DNA from: Pseudomonadota bacterium
GTDB lineage: Bacteria; Pseudomonadota; Gammaproteobacteria; Burkholderiales; Burkholderiaceae_C
Assembly: GCA_020161065.1 (NCBI GenBank)
Contig: JAIUPH010000037.1
Span: forward strand, 267,487 to 331,486
Reading direction: 5' to 3'
DNA length: 64,000 nt
Below the pieces are notes generated by a model that was not told the DNA's origin, ran no database searches, and saw nothing but the letters and a program-made list of their open reading frames with translations. Numbering within the stretch: the first letter of the stretch is position 1; each line of letters starts with the position of its first letter. Positions 9,414 to 17,965 of the stretch are shown in pieces. A program made the translations under genes and the position numbers.

Positions 9414-10183
9414 GGACGCGGCCTCCCCGGCACGAAGGCGTTGGTGCGGCGCGCATAGTCGGCATAGGCGCTGCGCTGCTGGCCGAGGTGCGCTTCCAGC
9501 AGCGGCACGCCCGAGACCTTGAGCAGCAGCAGCGTCATCAGCAGCGGCGAGACCACGCTCCACCAGCCGCCGCCGGCCGCCGCCACCAGCCAGGCGCCCC
9601 ACCAGACGCAGCATTCGCCGAAGTAGTTGGGGTGGCGCGAATAACGCCACAGTCCGCTGTCCAGCACGCGGCCGCGCTGCGCCGGGTCGGCCCGGAAGCG
9701 CGCGAGCTGCCGATCGGCCAGCGCCTCGAAGGCGATGCCGAAGGCCATCAACGCCAGGCCGATGCCGTCCAGCATCCGCCAAGGCGCGGCGCTGGCCGCC
9801 GCGGCCATCAAGGGCCAGGCGACCACCCAGCCCAGCAACGCCTGCAGCGCGAACACCAGCCACAGGCTCTTGAGCCCGAAGTGCGGCTGGTGGCGCGCGC
9901 GCATGGCCTGGTAGCGCGGGTCTTCGGGCCGCCCGCGCGCGCGCCAGGCGAGGTGCAGCGACAGCCGCAGCGCCCAGACCAGCGCCAGCGCCAGCAGCGG
10001 CCCGGCGCGCGGCCCGGTCTCGTGCGGCAGCGCCGCCGCGGCCACGGCCGCCGGCAGCCAGACCAGGAACGACCAGGCGATGTCGACGATGCTCACGTCG
10101 CGCAGCGGCAGGCTGGCCAGCCAGACCGCGAAGGCCAGGCCAGCGCCGGCGGCCAGGCCCAGCAAGGCGGCGGCGGCCGTCAT
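9410..10183 (-). CDS. DUF1295 / steroid 5-alpha-reductase-like membrane protein
   Basis: A 257-residue multi-pass protein of the DUF1295 group. It has about seven hydrophobic segments and the C-terminal signature LWRYSRHPNYFGECCVWWGAWL shared with isoprenylcysteine methyltransferases and steroid reductases. The start ATG at 10183 (MTAAAALLGLAAG) overlaps the upstream methyltransferase stop by 4 bp. The family is enriched beside cyclopropane-synthase-like genes. The reaction is unknown; reduction or methylation of a lipid is plausible. Confidence 0.85.
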
Positions 10184-11223
10184 CGGCGCGGCTCGAACAG
10201 GTAGTGCGCCACCCACCAGGCCTGTCCGCGCTCATAACCGAACAGCTCGGCGCACGACAGGAAGAACAGCCGCCAGCGCATCCACCACAGGCCGGCCTGT
10301 TCCGCCCCATAGGTGGCGGCCAGCAGCGGCCAGACCTCGGCGCGGCGCGCGTCCAGGTTGTCCAGCCAGGCCTGCGCGGTGCGCGCGTAGTGGCTGCCGT
10401 CCCAGCGCCAGCGCGAGACCAGGCGCAGGTCGTCCTGCAGGCGCAGCGCGAGGTCGTCGCTGGGCATCATGCCGCCGGCGAAGAAGTGGCGCGCCATCCA
10501 GTCGGAGCCGTCGCGGTCTTCGAAGGCGTAGGGCGTGCTCCGGTGCACGAACACGTGCATGAAGAAGCGCCCACCGGGCCGCAGCCAGCCGGCCACGCGG
10601 CGGAACATCTCCGGCCAGTTGCGCAGGTGCTCGAACATCTCCACCGAGACCACGCGGTCGAAGCGCTCGCCGTCGGGCGGGCTGAAGCCGGCGACGTTGG
10701 CGGTGATGACCTGCAGGTTGGCCAGGCCGCGGCGCCGCGCCTCGGCCTCGATGTGTTCGCGCTGCGAGTGCGAGTTCGACAAGGCCGTGATGCGGCTGGC
10801 CGGAAAGTGCTCGGCCATCCACAGCGACAGCGAGCCCCAGCCGCAACCCAGTTCCAGCACGCGCTGGCCGTCGGCCAGGCCGGCGCGGCTGCAGGTGGCG
10901 TCCAGCGCGGCGGCCTCGGCGTCGTCGAGCCGCTGCACGCCCGGCGGCCACCAGGCCGAGCTGTACTTGCGGTGCCGCCCCAGCACCTGGGCGAAGAAGG
11001 CGGCCGGCAGCTCGTAGTGCTGTTCGTTGGCCTTCTCGGGCAGCAGCGCGACCGGCGCTTCGCGCATCGCGGCGACGAAAGCCTCGCTGCGCGCGGCGGC
11101 CGCGTCGGCATCGCCGGCGTCGATCTCGGCCAGCCGCTGCTGCAACAGCCGCCGGATGCCGCGGCGGACCAGGCGGTCGGGCACCACGCCGCGCTCGGTG
11201 AAGGCCAGGGCAAGCTGGGACAT
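10180..11223 (-). CDS. SAM-dependent methyltransferase, cyclopropane-synthase-like (second paralogue)
   Basis: A 347-residue class I methyltransferase related to cyclopropane fatty acid synthase and to coclaurine-methyltransferase-like proteins. SAM motif I is VLELGCGWGSLSLWMAE, followed by VVSVEMFEHLRNW. Two differences from the canonical enzyme encoded at 5149-6456 are visible: it lacks the N-terminal lipid-binding domain, and the position of the catalytic Cys is Ser (KYSSAWW). It therefore probably adds a methyl group to a lipid rather than making cyclopropane rings. The start at 11223 is supported by GAGGAG seven bases upstream and by the mapped promoter-like site at 11284-11313, which puts a longer start at 11274 almost on the transcription start. 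Confidence 0.88.
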   Translation of the reverse strand: MSQLALAFTERGVVPDRLVRRGIRRLLQQRLAEIDAGDADAAAARSEAFVAAMREAPVALLPEKANEQHYELPAAFFAQVLGRHRKYSSAWWPPGVQRLDDAEAAALDATCSRAGLADGQRVLELGCGWGSLSLWMAEHFPASRITALSNSHSQREHIEAEARRRGLANLQVITANVAGFSPPDGERFDRVVSVEMFEHLRNWPEMFRRVAGWLRPGGRFFMHVFVHRSTPYAFEDRDGSDWMARHFFAGGMMPSDDLALRLQDDLRLVSRWRWDGSHYARTAQAWLDNLDARRAEVWPLLAATYGAEQAGLWWMRWRLFFLSCAELFGYERGQAWWVAHYLFEPRR

Positions 11224-11283
11224 GGGCGGGCTCCTCGGCGGTGGCGGTTCTTGTCGGGCCGTCGTGCGGCCCATCGTTGAGGG

Positions 11284-11313
11284 CTTCTACGCGCGCGCGC
11301 TGGAATCGGATCA
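11284..11313 (-). promoter_or_regulatory. ECF-sigma promoter for the lipid-modification operon
   Basis: On the minus strand TGATCC (11313-11308), an 18-bp spacer and TAGAAG (11289-11284). The same arrangement occurs facing the sigma factor gene and the DUF2177 gene. TGATCC is the -35 element I recall for RpoE/ChrR-type (ECF11) promoters. Predicted transcription would start near 11277, giving a leader of about 54 bases to the methyltransferase ATG. Confidence 0.72.
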
Positions 11314-11329
11314 CCGCCGTCCGCGGCCG

Positions 11330-11359
11330 TGATCCAATCGGCCATGGACCGCGTACAAG
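11330..11359 (+). promoter_or_regulatory. ECF-sigma promoter for the sigma/anti-sigma operon (autoregulation)
   Basis: TGATCC (11330-11335), an 18-bp spacer and TACAAG (11354-11359), divergent from the matching minus-strand site 16 bp away. Transcription would begin near 11366, which rules out the in-frame ATGs at 11329 and 11344 as starts of the sigma gene. Confidence 0.72.
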
Positions 11360-11445
11360 CGCGCATGGGGCGCGTAAGTCCATCCTGCTGGCGTCCGGCC
11401 ACCGTGCCGGCGCGCTGGCGCGCGGTTCCGCCTCGCCTGGGCATC

Positions 11446-12060
11446 GTGACTGCCGCCGACCAACCGATGCCGCCGCTGCCGACCACCGACGAGCTTCACC
11501 AATGGCTGCAGGCCGTCGCCGAGCGCGGCGACCGCGGCGCCTTCGCCGCGCTGTTCCGCCATTTCGCGCCGCGGCTGAAAGGCTTTCTCGTGCGCTCGGG
11601 CTGCAGCGAGGCGCTGGCCGAGGAACTGGTGCAGGAAGCGATGGTGCAGTTGTGGCGCCGCGCCGCCTCGTTCGACCCGGCGCGCGCGCGGCTCTCGACC
11701 TGGCTCTATACCATCGTGCGCAACCTGCGCATCGACCAGCAACGCCGCCTGGCCGCCCGCCCTGGCGCCGAGGCGGCGACCGACGACGACGCGGCCGACG
11801 ACGGCTTCGACGCGCTGGGCGGCGACGCCGCGCTGCAGCCCGAGGCGCAGTTGCTGGCCGCGCAGCGCGAGCGCAAGCTGCGCCGCGCGCTGGCCGCGCT
11901 GCCGCCCGAGCAGGCGCAGGTGCTGCGGCTGTCGTTCTACGAAGAGCACGCGCATCCGGCGATCGCCCGCGACCTGGGCATTCCGCTGGGCACGGTGAAG
12001 TCGCGCATCCGGCTGGCGGTGGCGCAACTGCGGCGCCTGCTCGACGGGCTCGAACCATGA
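11446..12060 (+). CDS. ECF RNA polymerase sigma factor, RpoE/ChrR group
   Basis: A 204-residue extracytoplasmic-function sigma factor. Region 2 is seen in FAALFRHFAPRLKGFLVRSG and LSTWLYTIVRNLRIDQQRR, and region 4 in LAALPPEQAQVLRLSFYEEHAH with the HTH AIARDLGIPLGTVKSRIRLA. The GTG at 11446 is chosen because the promoter-like site at 11330-11359 excludes upstream ATGs; an ATG at 11467 (MPPLPTTDE) is equally possible, and neither has a strong ribosome-binding site. The gene for a ChrR-type anti-sigma factor follows after 7 bp, so the pair should form a stress-released switch, probably for singlet oxygen or membrane peroxidation. Confidence 0.9.
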   Translation: MTAADQPMPPLPTTDELHQWLQAVAERGDRGAFAALFRHFAPRLKGFLVRSGCSEALAEELVQEAMVQLWRRAASFDPARARLSTWLYTIVRNLRIDQQRRLAARPGAEAATDDDAADDGFDALGGDAALQPEAQLLAAQRERKLRRALAALPPEQAQVLRLSFYEEHAHPAIARDLGIPLGTVKSRIRLAVAQLRRLLDGLEP

Positions 12061-12067
12061 TCGACCG

Positions 12068-12751
12068 ATGATCCACCACCACCCCGCCGACGACCTGCTG
12101 CTGGCGCACGCCGCCGGCCGGCTGCGGCCCGGCCCGGCGCTGCTGCTGGACGTGCACCTCGAAGGCTGCGCCGACTGCCGCCGACAACGGCAGTTGCTGC
12201 ACGCGGTGGGCGGCGCGCTGATCGAAGACGCCGAACCGCTGACGCTGGCGCCCGAAGCCTGGGCGCGCACGCTGGCGCGCATCGACGCCGGCGGGCCGCC
12301 GCCGGCGCCACGCTCCGCGGCCGGTGTCAGGGCGGGCCCCGGCGCGCCGGGCGGCGGGGCGCTGGCGCCGCCGGCCGGCATGAACTGGCCGCAAGCCTTG
12401 CGTGCCTGCCGCAGCGGCGGCTGGCGCTGGATGGGCCCCGGCATGCGCTTCGCGCGGCTGACGCTGCCGGCCGATCCGCAGGCCGGGCTTTTGCTGCTGC
12501 GCATCGGCCCCGGGCGCAGCCTGGCGCGCCACGGCCACGACGGGATGGAACTCACCCAGGTGCTGCACGGCCGCTTCGACGACGGCCGCAGCGGCTTCGG
12601 CCCCGGCGACTTCGACGCCACCGATGACACGGTGCGCCACCAACCGGTGGTGCAGCCGGGCGGCGAATGCGTGTGCCTGGCCTACGTGGAACGGCGGCTG
12701 CGCTTCGAGGGGCGCGTGGCGGCCTGGATCGGCGGCTGGGTCGGGCTGTAG
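12068..12751 (+). CDS. chrR: ChrR family anti-sigma factor with zinc and cupin domains
   Basis: A 227-residue anti-sigma factor. The N-terminal zinc-binding anti-sigma domain has H5, H30, C34 and C37, matching the H6/H31/C35/C38 set of Rhodobacter ChrR. The C-terminal cupin domain has H155, H157, E161 and H191, with the same spacing as the ChrR metal site. The two domains are joined by a Pro/Ala/Gly-rich linker near residues 76-105. It sits 7 bp behind the sigma gene. The family sequesters its sigma factor until singlet oxygen or organic peroxides destabilise it, and this stimulus is inferred here. Confidence 0.9.
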   Translation: MIHHHPADDLLLAHAAGRLRPGPALLLDVHLEGCADCRRQRQLLHAVGGALIEDAEPLTLAPEAWARTLARIDAGGPPPAPRSAAGVRAGPGAPGGGALAPPAGMNWPQALRACRSGGWRWMGPGMRFARLTLPADPQAGLLLLRIGPGRSLARHGHDGMELTQVLHGRFDDGRSGFGPGDFDATDDTVRHQPVVQPGGECVCLAYVERRLRFEGRVAAWIGGWVGL

Positions 12752-13225
12752 TCAGGCCGAGACCGCTCTTGGCGGCACGAAGCGGCGCAGCGCGGCATGG
12801 GCCGCCGCGGCGCTGGCTGCGGTGACGAAAGCGCCCCAGGCCAGGTCGACCAGCGTCACGCTCCACGGCCAGCCGCGCAGCGTGGCCTGGTTGGTCAGGT
12901 CGTAGGTGGCATAGGCCACCAGCCCGAAGGCGGCGCCGCGCACCGCGGCGGCGCGAACGCCGGCGGCCGGCAGCACCGCGAACCCGGTGACGCCGGCCAG
13001 GTAGATCACGTAGAAGGCGGCGGCCGCCCGCACGTCGAAACCGGCCTGCATCAAGTGGCCGATCGCCGGGCGGTACAAGCGCTCGGCCATCGTCACCAGC
13101 CACAGCGCATCGAGCGCCAGGAAGGCCACGGCGCCGGCGGCGTAGGCGACGGCGAAAGCGCTCGCAGATGGGCGCGTGGCAGGCTGCTGGTGCTGCCGTG
13201 GTGGCGGCGGTGGTCGTGGGGTCAT
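12752..13225 (-). CDS. DUF2177 family membrane protein
   Basis: A 157-residue protein with four hydrophobic segments and the DUF2177 signature VAFLALDALWLVTMAERLYRP near the start, then DLTNQATLRGWPW and DLAWGAFVTA. The ATG at 13225 is chosen; it lies about 42 bases behind the predicted start from the promoter at 13274-13303. It ends directly against the stop of chrR, on the opposite strand. DUF2177 genes recur in sigma/ChrR/lipid loci, and the promoter places this one in the same regulon. Function is unknown. Confidence 0.85.
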   Translation of the reverse strand: MTPRPPPPPRQHQQPATRPSASAFAVAYAAGAVAFLALDALWLVTMAERLYRPAIGHLMQAGFDVRAAAAFYVIYLAGVTGFAVLPAAGVRAAAVRGAAFGLVAYATYDLTNQATLRGWPWSVTLVDLAWGAFVTAASAAAAHAALRRFVPPRAVSA

Positions 13226-13273
13226 CGGCGCTGGTCCATTCCGAAGCCGCGCGGCCATCGCGCCGCGCTGCGG

Positions 13274-13303
13274 CTTGTACGCAGCGCGCGTGGCGGCGGA
13301 TCA
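13274..13303 (-). promoter_or_regulatory. third ECF-sigma promoter, for the DUF2177 gene
   Basis: On the minus strand TGATCC (13303-13298), an 18-bp spacer and TACAAG (13279-13274), the same as the promoter in front of the sigma gene. This extends the regulon to a gene on the far side of the sigma/anti-sigma pair. Confidence 0.7.
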
Positions 13304-13352
13304 CGGCAAACTCGGCCCGACCCGAATCCAGCCCCGAACACCACGCGACCCC

Positions 13353-14534
13353 ATGGCCTTGGCACCACCGATCAAGATCGCCGCCGCCTACTTGCGCGGC
13401 GGCACCAGCAAGGGCGTGTTCTTCCGCCTCGCCGACCTGCCCGAGCGCTGCCGCGTGCCCGGCGCCGCGCGCGACCGGCTGCTGCTGCGCGTGCTCGGCA
13501 GCCCCGACCCCTACGGCAAGCAGATCGACGGCATGGGCGGCGCGACCTCGTCGACGTCGAAGGCGGTCATCGTTTCGCCGTCGACGCGGCCGGGGCACGA
13601 TGTCGACTACCTGTTCGGCCAGGTCGCGATCGACCGGCCGGCCGTCGACTGGTCGGGCAACTGCGGCAACCTGTCGGCCGCGGTGGGGCCTTTCGCCATC
13701 GCCGGCGGCCTGCTGCCGCCGCCGCGCGTCCCGCGCGACGGCCTGTGCAGCGTGCGCATCTGGCAGGCCAACATCGGCAAGACCATCGTCGCTCACGTGC
13801 CGATGAGCGACGGCCAGGTGCAGGAGGCCGGCGACTTCGAGCTCGACGGCGTGACCTTTCCGGCGGCCGAGCTGCGGCTCGAATTCATCGACCCGGCCGA
13901 TGAAGGCGAGGGCGCCATGTTCCCCACCGGCCGCGTCGTCGACACGCTCGACGTGCCCGGCATCGGCACGCTGCCCGCGACGCTGATCAACGCCGGCATC
14001 CCGACGATCTTCGTGAACGCGCGCGACATCGGCTGCAGCGGCACCGAACTGCAGGCTGCGATCAACGACGACCCGCAGGCGCTGGCGCGCTTCGAAGCCA
14101 TCCGCGCGCAAGGCGCGCTGCAGATGGGGCTGATCGGCGACCTGGCCGAAGCCGCCGCGCGCCAGCACACGCCGAAAATCGCCTTCGTCGCGCCGCCGGC
14201 CGACTACACCGCATCGAGCGGCCGGCCCGTGAAGGCCGCCGACATCGACCTGCTGGTGCGCGCGCTGTCGATGGGCAAGCTGCACCACGCGATGATGGGC
14301 ACCGCGGCGGTGGCCATCGCCGCGGCGGCGGCGGTGCCCGGCACGCTGGTCAACCTGGCGGCCGGCGGCGGCCCGCGCGGCGCCGTGGGCTTCGGCCACC
14401 CGTCGGGCAGCTTGCGCGTCGGCGCCGAGGCCAAGCAGGTCGACGGCCGCTGGGTCGTCACCAAGGCCGTGATGAGCCGCAGCGCGCGCGTTCTGATGGC
14501 GGGTTATGTAAGCGTACCGAGCGACAGCTTCTGA
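13353..14534 (+). CDS. PrpF family protein (2-methylaconitate isomerase-like)
   Basis: A 393-residue isomerase of the PrpF/diaminopimelate-epimerase-like fold. Markers are AAAYLRGGTSKGVFFR at the start, DGMGGATSSTSKAVIV near 58-73, WSGNCGNLSAAVGPFA near 96-111 and GHPSGSLRVGAE near the end. PrpF isomerises 2-methylaconitate in the methylcitrate cycle, while close relatives act as 4-oxalomesaconate tautomerase in gallate/protocatechuate breakdown. No prpC, prpB or acnD is next to it, so the call is limited to the family. The start ATG at 13353 fits the usual length. Confidence 0.87.
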   Translation: MALAPPIKIAAAYLRGGTSKGVFFRLADLPERCRVPGAARDRLLLRVLGSPDPYGKQIDGMGGATSSTSKAVIVSPSTRPGHDVDYLFGQVAIDRPAVDWSGNCGNLSAAVGPFAIAGGLLPPPRVPRDGLCSVRIWQANIGKTIVAHVPMSDGQVQEAGDFELDGVTFPAAELRLEFIDPADEGEGAMFPTGRVVDTLDVPGIGTLPATLINAGIPTIFVNARDIGCSGTELQAAINDDPQALARFEAIRAQGALQMGLIGDLAEAAARQHTPKIAFVAPPADYTASSGRPVKAADIDLLVRALSMGKLHHAMMGTAAVAIAAAAAVPGTLVNLAAGGGPRGAVGFGHPSGSLRVGAEAKQVDGRWVVTKAVMSRSARVLMAGYVSVPSDSF

Positions 14535-14577
14535 GCCGCCGGGCCCCGGCGGGTCGGCGGGTCGGCCGGTCGGCCGC

Positions 14578-16059
14578 TCAGGCCTGCAGCAGCGCGCGCA
14601 GGGTCGCCGCGCCGAGGTGCTCGTCGATGAAGTCGGCCAGGCCGTCGAAGCGCTCGTCCAGCGTGCGCACCGCGCGGCCGAACAGCGCGTCCAGCACGGC
14701 CGCGTCTTCGAACAGGCCGTGCGCGGCGATGCCCAGCACGCTGCCGCGCTGCCAGCCGATGGCCTGGCCATCAGCATCGAACAACACCGGCACGGCGGTG
14801 GCGTCCAGCGCTGCGGTGCGGCCGCAGCGGATCTCGTAGGCCGGCAGCGCAAGGCTCGACAAGCGCTGCCAAGGCGCGGCCAGCGCGCTGCCAAAGCGCA
14901 CCGGCGCCGCGCGCAAGCGCTTGGGCGCCGCGTAGCGCGTGGCCAGCGGCAGCAGGTCCAGGCCCGGCAGCGGGCCATGCGGCTGGCCGTCGGCGCCTTC
15001 GGGGTCGTCCAGCACGCGGCCCAGCATCTGCAGGCCGCCGCAGATGCCCAGCAGCGGCCGGCCGCGGCGCGCATGCGCTGCGATCGCCTCGGCCAGGCCG
15101 TGCGCGCGCAGCCATTCGAGGTCGCCGCTGACCTGCTTGGAGCCGGGCAGCACGATCCAGTCGGCACCGTCAAGCTCGGCCGCATGGCGCGCCCAGCGCA
15201 GCCGCGCGGCGCCGGCCAGCGGCTGGAACTCGTCGACGTTGCTCAGGTGCGGCCAGGCGATCACGGCCACCCGCGGCCCTTGGCCCGCAGCCGGGAGGGT
15301 CTGTTGATCTTGAGCGTTAGCCTTCGGCGGCGCCTGCAAACCGTCTTCGTCGGGCAGGCCGTGCTCGCGCCACATCGGCAGCACGCCCAGCAGCGGCACG
15401 CCGGTCAGCGCGCGCAGTTGCTCCGGGCCGGGCGCCAGCAGCGCGGCGTCGCCGCGGAACTTGTTCAGTACGAAGCCGGCCAGCGCGCCGCGCAGGTCGT
15501 CGGGCAGCAGCGCCCAGGTGCCGTGCAGGTGGGCGAAGGCGCCGCCGCGGTCGATGTCGGCCACCAGCAGCGCGCGCAATGCGCCGCGCTCGCGCGCCCA
15601 GCGCGCGCTGCCGAGGTTGACGAAGTCCTGCGGTGCCAGGTTGATCTCGGCCGGCGAGCCGGCGCCTTCGATCACCAGCACCTCGTGCCGCGCAGCCAGG
15701 CGCTCGAAGCTCTGGCGCGCGGCGGCTGCCAGCGTCGCGCTGCGCTCGCGCCACGGCCGCCGGGATAACGCGGCATCGGCGCGGCCTTGCAGCACCACCT
15801 GGCTGGCGGTGTCGCGCTCGGGCTTCAGCAGCACCGGGTTCATGTCGACCTGCGGCGGCTGGCGCGCCGCCAGCGCCTGGAAGTACTGCGCCGAGCCGAT
15901 CTCGCCCACGCCGCCGTCGGGCGCCGGCACCACGCGCGCGTTGTTGCTCATGTTCTGCGCCTTGAACGGCGCCACGTCCAACCCCTGGCGCGCGGCCCAG
16001 CGGCACAGCGCGGTGGCCAGCAGGCTTTTGCCGGCGCCGCTGCTGGCGCCCCAGACCAT
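14578..16059 (-). CDS. cobQ: cobyric acid synthase
   Basis: A 493-residue glutamine-dependent amidotransferase that amidates adenosylcobyrinic acid a,c-diamide at four side chains in cobalamin biosynthesis. The N-terminal P-loop/dethiobiotin-synthetase-like domain has GASSGAGKSLLATALCRWA and PFKAQNMSNNARV. The C-terminal class I glutaminase domain has PLLGICGGLQMLGRVL with the nucleophile Cys and AYEIRCGRT. The proposed ATG at 16059 leaves 11 bp after the btuD-like gene. It is the last gene of the B12 operon; with no other cob genes here it may serve salvage. Confidence 0.92.
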   Translation of the reverse strand: MVWGASSGAGKSLLATALCRWAARQGLDVAPFKAQNMSNNARVVPAPDGGVGEIGSAQYFQALAARQPPQVDMNPVLLKPERDTASQVVLQGRADAALSRRPWRERSATLAAAARQSFERLAARHEVLVIEGAGSPAEINLAPQDFVNLGSARWARERGALRALLVADIDRGGAFAHLHGTWALLPDDLRGALAGFVLNKFRGDAALLAPGPEQLRALTGVPLLGVLPMWREHGLPDEDGLQAPPKANAQDQQTLPAAGQGPRVAVIAWPHLSNVDEFQPLAGAARLRWARHAAELDGADWIVLPGSKQVSGDLEWLRAHGLAEAIAAHARRGRPLLGICGGLQMLGRVLDDPEGADGQPHGPLPGLDLLPLATRYAAPKRLRAAPVRFGSALAAPWQRLSSLALPAYEIRCGRTAALDATAVPVLFDADGQAIGWQRGSVLGIAAHGLFEDAAVLDALFGRAVRTLDERFDGLADFIDEHLGAATLRALLQA

Positions 16060-16070
16060 CAGGGCGGTTC

Positions 16071-16880
16071 TCAATCGGGTTCCAGCGCCAGCGCCACGCG
16101 CGGGCGGCCGGCGGCGTCGGGCTCGATGCGGATGGCGCCGCCGAATACGCGTACCAGCGTGGCCTGCACGGCGGCGTCGGTGGGCGCGCCGGCGGCCAGC
16201 AGGTGGCCATCGGCCAGCACCAGCAGGCGGTCGGCCTGCAAGGCGATGGGCAGGTCGTGCAGCACGGTCAGCACGCCGCGCGGCTGCGCCGCGTCCTGCG
16301 CCAGGCGGCGAAACAGCCGCGCCAGCGCCACCTGGTGCGGCGCGTCGAGGTGCGTGGTGGGTTCGTCCAGCAGCAGCAGCGGCGCCTCGGTGGCCAGCAC
16401 GCGTGCCAGCAGCACGCGCTGGCGTTCGCCGCCCGACAGTTCGTGCAGCCGGCGGCCGCGCCAGGCGCTGCATTCGGTCAACGCCATCGCGCGGTCGACC
16501 GCGGCGCGGTCGGCGGCGCCAGGCGTGCCGAGCAGGCCCAGGTGGGCGATGCGGCCCAGCTCGACGGTCTCGCGCACGCTCAGCTCGCCGCTCACGTCGC
16601 CTTGCTGCGCCAGCCAGGCCAGGCGGCGGGCGCGCACGGCGGGCTTGACGGCGCCGAGGTCCTGCCCGTCCAGCAGCACGCGGCCGCCGTGCGGCGGCTG
16701 CAGCCCGGCCAGCGTGCGCAGCAGCGTGGACTTGCCGGCGCCGTTGGGCCCGACCAGCGCCGTCCAGCCGGCGCCGAGCTCCAGGCTCACGCCTTGCAGC
16801 ACGTCGCGCCGGCCCAGGCGCACGCGCAGCTCGCGGGCCTGCAGTGCCGGCGTGGCGATAGCAGTGGCGGTGGCGGTCAT
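16071..16880 (-). CDS. btuD: cobalamin/siderophore ABC transporter ATP-binding protein
   Basis: A 269-residue ATPase of the BtuD/FecE class that powers cobalamin import across the inner membrane. Walker A is GPNGAGKSTLL, the signature LSGGERQRV, Walker B LLLLDEPTTHLD, with a switch His in LTVLHDL. It overlaps the permease gene by 4 bp and shares the riboswitch-led operon with btuB, so cobalamin is the likely substrate. Confidence 0.9.
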   Translation of the reverse strand: MTATATAIATPALQARELRVRLGRRDVLQGVSLELGAGWTALVGPNGAGKSTLLRTLAGLQPPHGGRVLLDGQDLGAVKPAVRARRLAWLAQQGDVSGELSVRETVELGRIAHLGLLGTPGAADRAAVDRAMALTECSAWRGRRLHELSGGERQRVLLARVLATEAPLLLLDEPTTHLDAPHQVALARLFRRLAQDAAQPRGVLTVLHDLPIALQADRLLVLADGHLLAAGAPTDAAVQATLVRVFGGAIRIEPDAAGRPRVALALEPD

Positions 16881-17926
16881 GGCGTGGCGCGCTGCCGCAG
16901 CAGCCGGAACAGATAGCCGCCGCCCAGCACCGCGGTGACCACGCCCACCGGCAGCTCTTCGGGGGCGACCAGCGCGCGGGCCAGCACGTCGGCCGCCAGC
17001 AGCAGCGCGGCGCCCATCGCGGCGCTGGCCAGCAGCAGCCAGCGGTGCGGACCGGGGGCGTGGCGGCGCACCAGGTGCGGCGCCACCAGGCCGACGAAGG
17101 CCACCAGCCCGGCCTGCGAGACGGCCAGCGCCGTGCCGAGGCTGAGCATCAGCACCAGCGCCAGGCGGATGCGCGCCAGGTCGAGGCCCAGGCTGCGGGC
17201 GCTGTCCTCGCCCAGCGTCAAGGCGTCCAGCGCGCGTGCATAACGCGATACGAGAACGGTCAGCAGGAGCAGGCCGCCGGCCATCAGCGCCAGCGCGTCC
17301 CAGCCCAGGAAGCTGGTGCTGCCCAGCAAGAACGCCTGCTTGCCGCGCAACGCCTCGGGCGAGGCGACGGTGACGAGGTCGCTCACCGCGCCCAGCAGCA
17401 CGCCCACCACCACGCCGGCCAGCAGCAGGCGCAGCGTGTGCACGGCGCCGCGGGCCAGGCTCAGCGTCATCGCCACGCCGGTGAGGGCGCCGACGAAGGC
17501 GGCGGTGACCAGGCCCACGCGCTCGATCCAGGCCACGGTGGCCAGGCTGATGGCGCCGCCGCCGGCGGCCGCGGCGGCCAGCACCAGCACCACGCCCAGG
17601 CCGCCGCCGCTGGCGCTGCCCAGCAGGTAGGGGTCGGCCAGCGGGTTGCGGAACAGGCCTTGCGCGATGGCGCCGGCCAGCCCCAGCAGCGCGCCGACCA
17701 GCGCCGCGCCCAGCGTGCGCGGCGCGCGGATCTGGCCCAGCAGCAGCGCGGCGTCGGGGCCTTGCAGGTCGGCCCACAAGGCGCGCGGCGAGAAGCCGGC
17801 GGCGCCGGTGGCCAGCCCGGCCAGCAGGCCCAGCGCGAGGGCGATGGCCAGCCAGCCGGCCAGGCGGCGGCGGCGCTGCGCGTCGCTCGCCTCGCCGAGC
17901 ATGCCTTGGTGGGCCAGCCAGGTCAT
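16877..17926 (-). CDS. btuC: cobalamin ABC transporter permease (FecCD family)
   Basis: A 349-residue inner-membrane permease with the multi-helix FecCD/BtuC pattern. Typical segments include LRAPRTLGAALVGALLGLAG (written here as IRAPRTLGAALVG), GLFRNPLADPYLLGSASGG, GSTSFLGWDAL and VSQAGLVAFVGLVAPHLVR followed by HAPGPHRWLLL. It forms the channel for the ATPase encoded next and is located 39 bp behind btuB. Confidence 0.9.
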   Translation of the reverse strand: MTWLAHQGMLGEASDAQRRRRLAGWLAIALALGLLAGLATGAAGFSPRALWADLQGPDAALLLGQIRAPRTLGAALVGALLGLAGAIAQGLFRNPLADPYLLGSASGGGLGVVLVLAAAAAGGGAISLATVAWIERVGLVTAAFVGALTGVAMTLSLARGAVHTLRLLLAGVVVGVLLGAVSDLVTVASPEALRGKQAFLLGSTSFLGWDALALMAGGLLLLTVLVSRYARALDALTLGEDSARSLGLDLARIRLALVLMLSLGTALAVSQAGLVAFVGLVAPHLVRRHAPGPHRWLLLASAAMGAALLLAADVLARALVAPEELPVGVVTAVLGGGYLFRLLRQRATP

Positions 17927-17965
17927 CCGCTCGCTCAGGTCAAACGTTGGCGGCCAGCGGCGCCG

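Noticed and set aside
14535-14577. GC-rich inverted repeat between prpF-like and cobQ genes as a terminator
   Set aside because: The dyad leaves almost no loop and lacks a T tract; such palindromes are common at this GC content.
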